Source of the DNA: Aquabacter sp. L1I39
GTDB lineage: Bacteria > Pseudomonadota > Alphaproteobacteria > Rhizobiales > Xanthobacteraceae
DNA: 64,000 bases
Assembly (NCBI RefSeq): GCF_017742835.1
Contig: NZ_CP072392.1
Coordinates: forward strand, 3,222,387 to 3,286,386
Direction of reading: 5' to 3'
A model generated the notes under the pieces. It was given only the letters and a program-made list of their open reading frames with translations. It was not told the origin of the DNA and ran no database searches. Shown here piece by piece: positions 60,664 through 64,000 of this stretch; positions within the stretch are counted from its first letter, which is position 1, and each line of letters begins with the position of its first letter. Made by a program: the position numbers and the translations under genes.

Positions 60664-61644
60664 TCAGGGGGCGATGATGGGCTGGGCCTTCAGGATCGCC
60701 TCGGTGGTGGGCGTGCCGGCAAACAGGCTGCCATGCTCGAACCAGGAGCGCGGCGCGGGCGCGCCCCAGAGCGTCTGGCGCTGCGGATCCTTCAGGTCCC
60801 ACTTGATGGGCTCAAGATCGGGATCAACCGTGAGGTAGTCCGAGCAATAGATTTCGATGCGGTGGCCGTCGGGATCGAGAATATAGAGAAAGAAGGCATT
60901 GGAAATGCCGTGCCGGCCGGGGCCGCGCTCGATATTGGCGAGATAGCCGGTGGTCGACATGAGGTCCAAGAGGTCGATGATGTTGAGCGGGGTCGGCACC
61001 CAGAAGGCGGTATGGTGCAAACGCGGGCCGCGGCCATTGGTGAAGGCGATGTCGTGCACGCCGCCCTTGCGGTGCATCCAGGCCGCCCACAGACGCTTGC
61101 TCTCCTCGTCTTCCGTATATTCGGTGACGCGGAAGCCCATCTCATTATAGAAGGCCACCGAGGCATCCACGTCCTGCGTGAAGCAGTTGAAATGGTCGAT
61201 GCGCAGCGGCTTCACGCCGCGATAGAGCGCGTATTTCTGGTGGATGGGCTCCAGGCGCTTCATCTCGAAATAGAATTCGAGCGGCGTGCCGAATATGTCG
61301 CGGGTGGCGAGCGTGCGGCCCTGATAGGGGCGCTCCACGAAGTCCGCCGGCAGCCCCTTATTGGCGAACCAGGTCCGCGCCTTGTCCAGGTCCTCTTCCG
61401 CATAGACCTTCATGCTGAGGGCGGCGACTTCCGCCACGGGGGCCTTGCGCAGCACCAGGCAATGATGGCCGCGTTCTTCCATGGCCCGCAGATAGATGGT
61501 CTCGTCATCCTCGTCGGTGACCTGGAGGCCCAGCGTATCCACATAGAAGGCGCGGCTGCGGGCAAGGTCGGTGACGGCGAATTCAACATGGCTGAGGCGC
61601 ACGATGTTGAAGGCCGGATAAAGGTTCGGCTTGGGAATGGGCAC
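60664..61644 (-). CDS. hpaD: 3,4-Dihydroxyphenylacetate 2,3-dioxygenase HpaD (extradiol, type I)
   Basis: A vicinal-oxygen-chelate dioxygenase of 326 residues with two VOC modules. The metal ligands of the C-terminal module are visible as His in RIDHFNCFT, His in PRLHHTAFW and Glu in HRIEIYCSDY. It opens the aromatic ring of homoprotocatechuate next to the two hydroxyls. Positioned after hpaE with a 112-base gap that holds a weak hairpin (AGCCCGC and GCGGGC arms). Confidence 0.93.
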   Translation of the reverse strand: MPIPKPNLYPAFNIVRLSHVEFAVTDLARSRAFYVDTLGLQVTDEDDETIYLRAMEERGHHCLVLRKAPVAEVAALSMKVYAEEDLDKARTWFANKGLPADFVERPYQGRTLATRDIFGTPLEFYFEMKRLEPIHQKYALYRGVKPLRIDHFNCFTQDVDASVAFYNEMGFRVTEYTEDEESKRLWAAWMHRKGGVHDIAFTNGRGPRLHHTAFWVPTPLNIIDLLDLMSTTGYLANIERGPGRHGISNAFFLYILDPDGHRIEIYCSDYLTVDPDLEPIKWDLKDPQRQTLWGAPAPRSWFEHGSLFAGTPTTEAILKAQPIIAP

Positions 61645-61756
61645 TTTGATCCTCCCCCGTATGCCCGCCCGCCTCCCGCGGCGCGGACAGATGGCGCGGG
61701 CGCCTTGCCGCCCGCTGGCGTTTTCGTTCGTTTAAGGCCCGCTTTTTTGGCGCGGG

Positions 61757-63274
61757 CTATTTGGCGAGCTTGGGTACCTTGTGGCCGGCGGTGGCGAAGG
61801 CGACGTTGCGGGTTTCCATGTAGAAATCGAACGACCAGTCGCCGCCGTCGCGGCCGATGCCGGAATTCTTCACCCCGCCGAACGGGGTGGGCAGATGGCG
61901 GACATTCTCCGAATTCACCCAGGTCATGCCCGCTTCCAGGCTGTCGGTGAGGCGGAGCGCCCGGTTGAGATCGTTGGTCCACACATAGGCGGTCAGGCCA
62001 TAGGGCACGTCATTGGCAAGGGAGAGCGCCTCGGTCTCGTCGGCGAAGGGAATGGCCGTGAGAACGGGGCCGAAAATCTCTTCCTGCGCGATGCGCATGC
62101 CATTGTGCGCGCCGGTAAACAGGGTGGGGGCCACATAGCAGCCGCCGCCCGGCCCCTCCACCTTCTCGCCGCCCGCCGCCACCGTCGCGCCCTCGGCGCG
62201 GCCGATTTCGAAATAGGACAGCACCTTCTTCTCGTGGACGGGGTGGATCAGCGGGCCGACCACCGTGTCCGGGTCGAGCGGATGGCCCACCTTGATGGAC
62301 TTGGCGCGCTCGGCCACCGCCGCCGTGAAGCGGTCATAGATGGAATGCTCCACCAGCAGGCGGGAGGAAGAGGTGCAGCGCTCGCCGTTCAGCGAATAGA
62401 TCATGAAGGCGGCGGCGTCCGCCGCCTGATCCAGATCCGCATCGGCAAACACGATGACCGGGTTCTTGCCACCGAGCTCGAAATGCACGCGCTTCAGTGT
62501 GTCGGCGCCCTGGCGCATGATGTGGGAGCCGGTGCGGCTCTCGCCCACGAAGCCGATGGCCTTGATGTCGCGATGCTCGGTCAGCGCCTTGCCGGCATCC
62601 TCGCCGAGGCCGTTGACGAGGTTCCACACGCCCTTGGGCAGGCCCGCGCTTTCCGCGATCTCCACCAGCAGGCGGGCGGTGAGAGGAGAGAATTCCGCCG
62701 GCTTGTGCACCACCGTGCAGCCGGCGCCGAGCGCCGGCGCGATCTTCCAGGTGGAGAGCATGAAGGGGGTGTTCCAGGGCGTGATGATGCCCACCGGGCC
62801 GATGGGAACCCGGTTGGTGAGGTTCATCTGCCCCTCTGCCCGCATCACCCGGCCGTCCCGCGCCTCAGGCGCGCGGTCGGCGAAGAAGCGGAAATTCTCA
62901 GCCCCACGGAGCGCCGCCTTGGCCATGAATTTCAGCGACTGGCCGGTGTCCATGCACTCGATGAGGGCGATTTCCTCGGCGCGCGCCACAATGGCATCTG
63001 CGATCTTGTGCAGCAGCGCCTTGCGCTTCTCGCCCGAAAGCGCCGCCCAGGCGGGAAAGGCGGCTTTCGCGGCCTTGGCGGCGCGGTCGATGTCCGCGGC
63101 CTTGCCGTGGGCGACCTTGGCCAGCGGCTGGAGGTCGATGGGGGAGATTGAGGCGAACGTCTCCCCGTCCGCCGCCGGCACCGCCTGGCCATTGATGTGG
63201 TTCAGCACGCCATCGCGCCGGAAGCGGGCGAGATAGGCCTCGGCCTTGGCGACATTCTCTTCAAAGGTGGGCAT
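61757..63274 (-). CDS. hpaE: 5-Carboxymethyl-2-hydroxymuconate semialdehyde dehydrogenase HpaE
   Basis: An aldehyde dehydrogenase of 505 residues: PWNTPFMLSTWKIAPALGAG near 163-182, general-base Glu in VHFELGGKNP, nucleophile Cys in LNGERCTSSSRL near residue 300. It oxidises the ring-cleavage semialdehyde to the diacid. Named by full-length fit to HpaE and by its neighbours. Second gene, 70 bases after hpaF. Confidence 0.93.
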   Translation of the reverse strand: MPTFEENVAKAEAYLARFRRDGVLNHINGQAVPAADGETFASISPIDLQPLAKVAHGKAADIDRAAKAAKAAFPAWAALSGEKRKALLHKIADAIVARAEEIALIECMDTGQSLKFMAKAALRGAENFRFFADRAPEARDGRVMRAEGQMNLTNRVPIGPVGIITPWNTPFMLSTWKIAPALGAGCTVVHKPAEFSPLTARLLVEIAESAGLPKGVWNLVNGLGEDAGKALTEHRDIKAIGFVGESRTGSHIMRQGADTLKRVHFELGGKNPVIVFADADLDQAADAAAFMIYSLNGERCTSSSRLLVEHSIYDRFTAAVAERAKSIKVGHPLDPDTVVGPLIHPVHEKKVLSYFEIGRAEGATVAAGGEKVEGPGGGCYVAPTLFTGAHNGMRIAQEEIFGPVLTAIPFADETEALSLANDVPYGLTAYVWTNDLNRALRLTDSLEAGMTWVNSENVRHLPTPFGGVKNSGIGRDGGDWSFDFYMETRNVAFATAGHKVPKLAK

Positions 63275-63344
63275 CAGGCTCTCCCTTCCGGCCGCGCGCG
63301 CTTGCGCGCCGGCCGGTGGTGGCGGCGCGCGGGCGCCGTCGGCA

Positions 63345-63740
63345 TTAGGATTGGGCGGCCGCCCGAAGGCGGGGATGGATGGCGTTTCGCTTCCAGCTGA
63401 GCGCGGAATGGATCTCCCGCACCTCCAGCGACAGCGCGAAATGGGGCTCCGCCAGAAGCGGGGCGAGATGCTCGGTTGCGGCCGCGAAGATCAGCTCGCC
63501 CGCCCGCTGCCGTTCCTGTTCGGAACGCCCCTCGCCGATACGGAAGGACATGTCCAGAAAGGCGTTCTGGGGCAAGAGGTCGGCAATGGCATAGTGGCGC
63601 GCCGAGAAGGCGCGCACGCGCACGGCCCCCTCCTCGAACAGCCCGCTCGACAGAATCGCGGCGTGCAGCGTGCGGCAGAGGGCGCCCATGTCCGTCCGCC
63701 CGTCCAGGTTGGCGGAATATTCCAAGGTCAAGTGCGGCAT
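63345..63740 (-). CDS. hpaF: 5-Carboxymethyl-2-hydroxymuconate isomerase HpaF
   Basis: 131 residues in the CHMI (tautomerase-superfamily) fold. It begins MPHLTLEYSANL, where Pro2 becomes the catalytic amino-terminal proline after Met removal, and has the usual FSARHYAIAD and FLDMSFRIGEGRS segments. It isomerises the muconate after HpaE. First gene of the hpa operon; GGGGAGGATGC precedes the ATG. Confidence 0.92.
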   Translation of the reverse strand: MPHLTLEYSANLDGRTDMGALCRTLHAAILSSGLFEEGAVRVRAFSARHYAIADLLPQNAFLDMSFRIGEGRSEQERQRAGELIFAAATEHLAPLLAEPHFALSLEVREIHSALSWKRNAIHPRLRAAAQS

Positions 63741-63768
63741 GCATCCTCCCCGCCGCGGCTTCTTATAA

Positions 63769-63780
63769 TTAACACGTTAA
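63769..63780. promoter_or_regulatory. Candidate MarR/HpaR-type operator upstream of hpaF
   Basis: TTAAC-AC-GTTAA lies in the only AT-rich stretch before hpaF, about 30-40 bases upstream of the start. It fits the general look of MarR-family sites; HpaR regulators of this pathway belong to that family. No hpaR gene is in the window. Confidence 0.45.
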
Positions 63781-63909
63781 GTAATTTTCAGCGGGTGTCA
63801 ACTGCGGCATGTGGGACGGGGGCGTTTGGGCCGCCTTCCGTCCGGGCATTTGCGTCTGGCGCGGCTGTCCGCCGGCGCTGCAGACGACGTGTTGCGCCCG
63901 GCCCGACCC

Positions 63910-63941
63910 CGTGGATGACCGGGACAAGCCCGGTCATGACG
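63910..63941. repeat. Extragenic palindromic repeat copy 4 (half element)
   Basis: CGTGGATGACCGGG and CCCGGTCATGACG are the right half of the element seen whole at 21427-21527. Its other half is not present nearby. Confidence 0.7.
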
Positions 63942-64000
63942 AGGGGAGAGGGATCGCCCGGAGTCACCAGGGTGTTCAGCCCCCGAAGCTGCCCACGGGC

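Noticed and set aside
1..64000. Search for tRNA, rRNA, CRISPR, IS elements, integrases and phage genes
   Set aside because: No tRNA-like cloverleaf with a terminal CCA context, no array of equal direct repeats with spacers, and no transposase or integrase motif was seen by eye; a covariance-model scan could still find small RNAs.

Overview
The window is high-GC DNA with the gene content of a metabolically versatile alphaproteobacterium of the Rhizobiales (Hyphomicrobiales); a Xanthobacteraceae-like host (Xanthobacter, Azorhizobium, Ancylobacter relatives) is my best guess. The basis is base composition, many solute-uptake systems of the NitT/TauT, Liv and tripartite tricarboxylate types, an intergenic repeat of a kind familiar from Rhizobiales genomes, and MntR/Nramp organisation. 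No rRNA, tRNA, CRISPR array, insertion sequence, integrase or phage gene was recognised. It looks like ordinary chromosome rich in accessory catabolic operons.

Layout. 1-5000: a large membrane protein converges on a tightly overlapping minus-strand operon (TIGR04282/DUF2064 nucleotidyltransferase-like protein, GT2 glycosyltransferase, sugar epimerase with a probable zinc insertion, SMR-like carrier), probably surface glycan or lipid-linked sugar work, preceded by a Cys/Met-type PLP lyase. 6279-11942: minus-strand operon HAD - DSD1-type PLP enzyme - RidA - NitT/TauT ABC transporter - GntR, with three tandem heptamers just before the first gene. 12188: Dps with a histone-like tail. 12988-17892: a TctE/TctD-like two-component system divergent from a second NitT/TauT ABC transporter. 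17987-32404: a loose catabolic block (cupin, nitronate monooxygenase, Ldh2-family dehydrogenase with an altered active site, carboxymuconolactone decarboxylase-like protein, a Liv transporter with two tandem binding proteins and a LivM-LivG fusion, MmgE/PrpD, 3-hydroxyisobutyrate-dehydrogenase-like enzyme, LysR, SDR).

32417-34486: mntR and mntH are divergent around a perfect 28-bp palindrome. 34572-41959: L-rhamnonate dehydratase, MFS carrier, SDR, FAH-family hydrolase, LysR, then lldD-lldR. Together these spell the diketo-hydrolase route from L-rhamnonate to pyruvate plus L-lactate, with L-lactate oxidised by LldD; PdhR/LldR-like palindromes lie upstream of lldR. 42277-53058: a TetR gene followed by eight co-oriented genes: DapA-family lyase, an SDR lacking YxxxK, TctC, a BisC/DMSO-reductase-family molybdoenzyme, TctB, TctA, a D-amino-acid-dehydrogenase-like flavoprotein and a Cds1-like PLP enzyme. 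This is the best candidate for an undescribed pathway; the substrate is unknown, and a sulfoxide or N-oxide of an amino-acid-like compound is a guess.

53068-56189: SRPBCC protein, a secreted protein made of two repeats, an ArsR-type regulator, a Rhizobiales-type repeat, and a quinone oxidoreductase with a 12-bp-arm inverted repeat in front. 56324-63740: an amino-acid permease and the homoprotocatechuate meta-cleavage genes hpaF-E-D-G-H-I, transcribed leftward from a promoter region near 63760 that carries a MarR-like palindrome. Copies of one dispersed extragenic palindrome occur at about 20640, 21427, 22964 and 63910.
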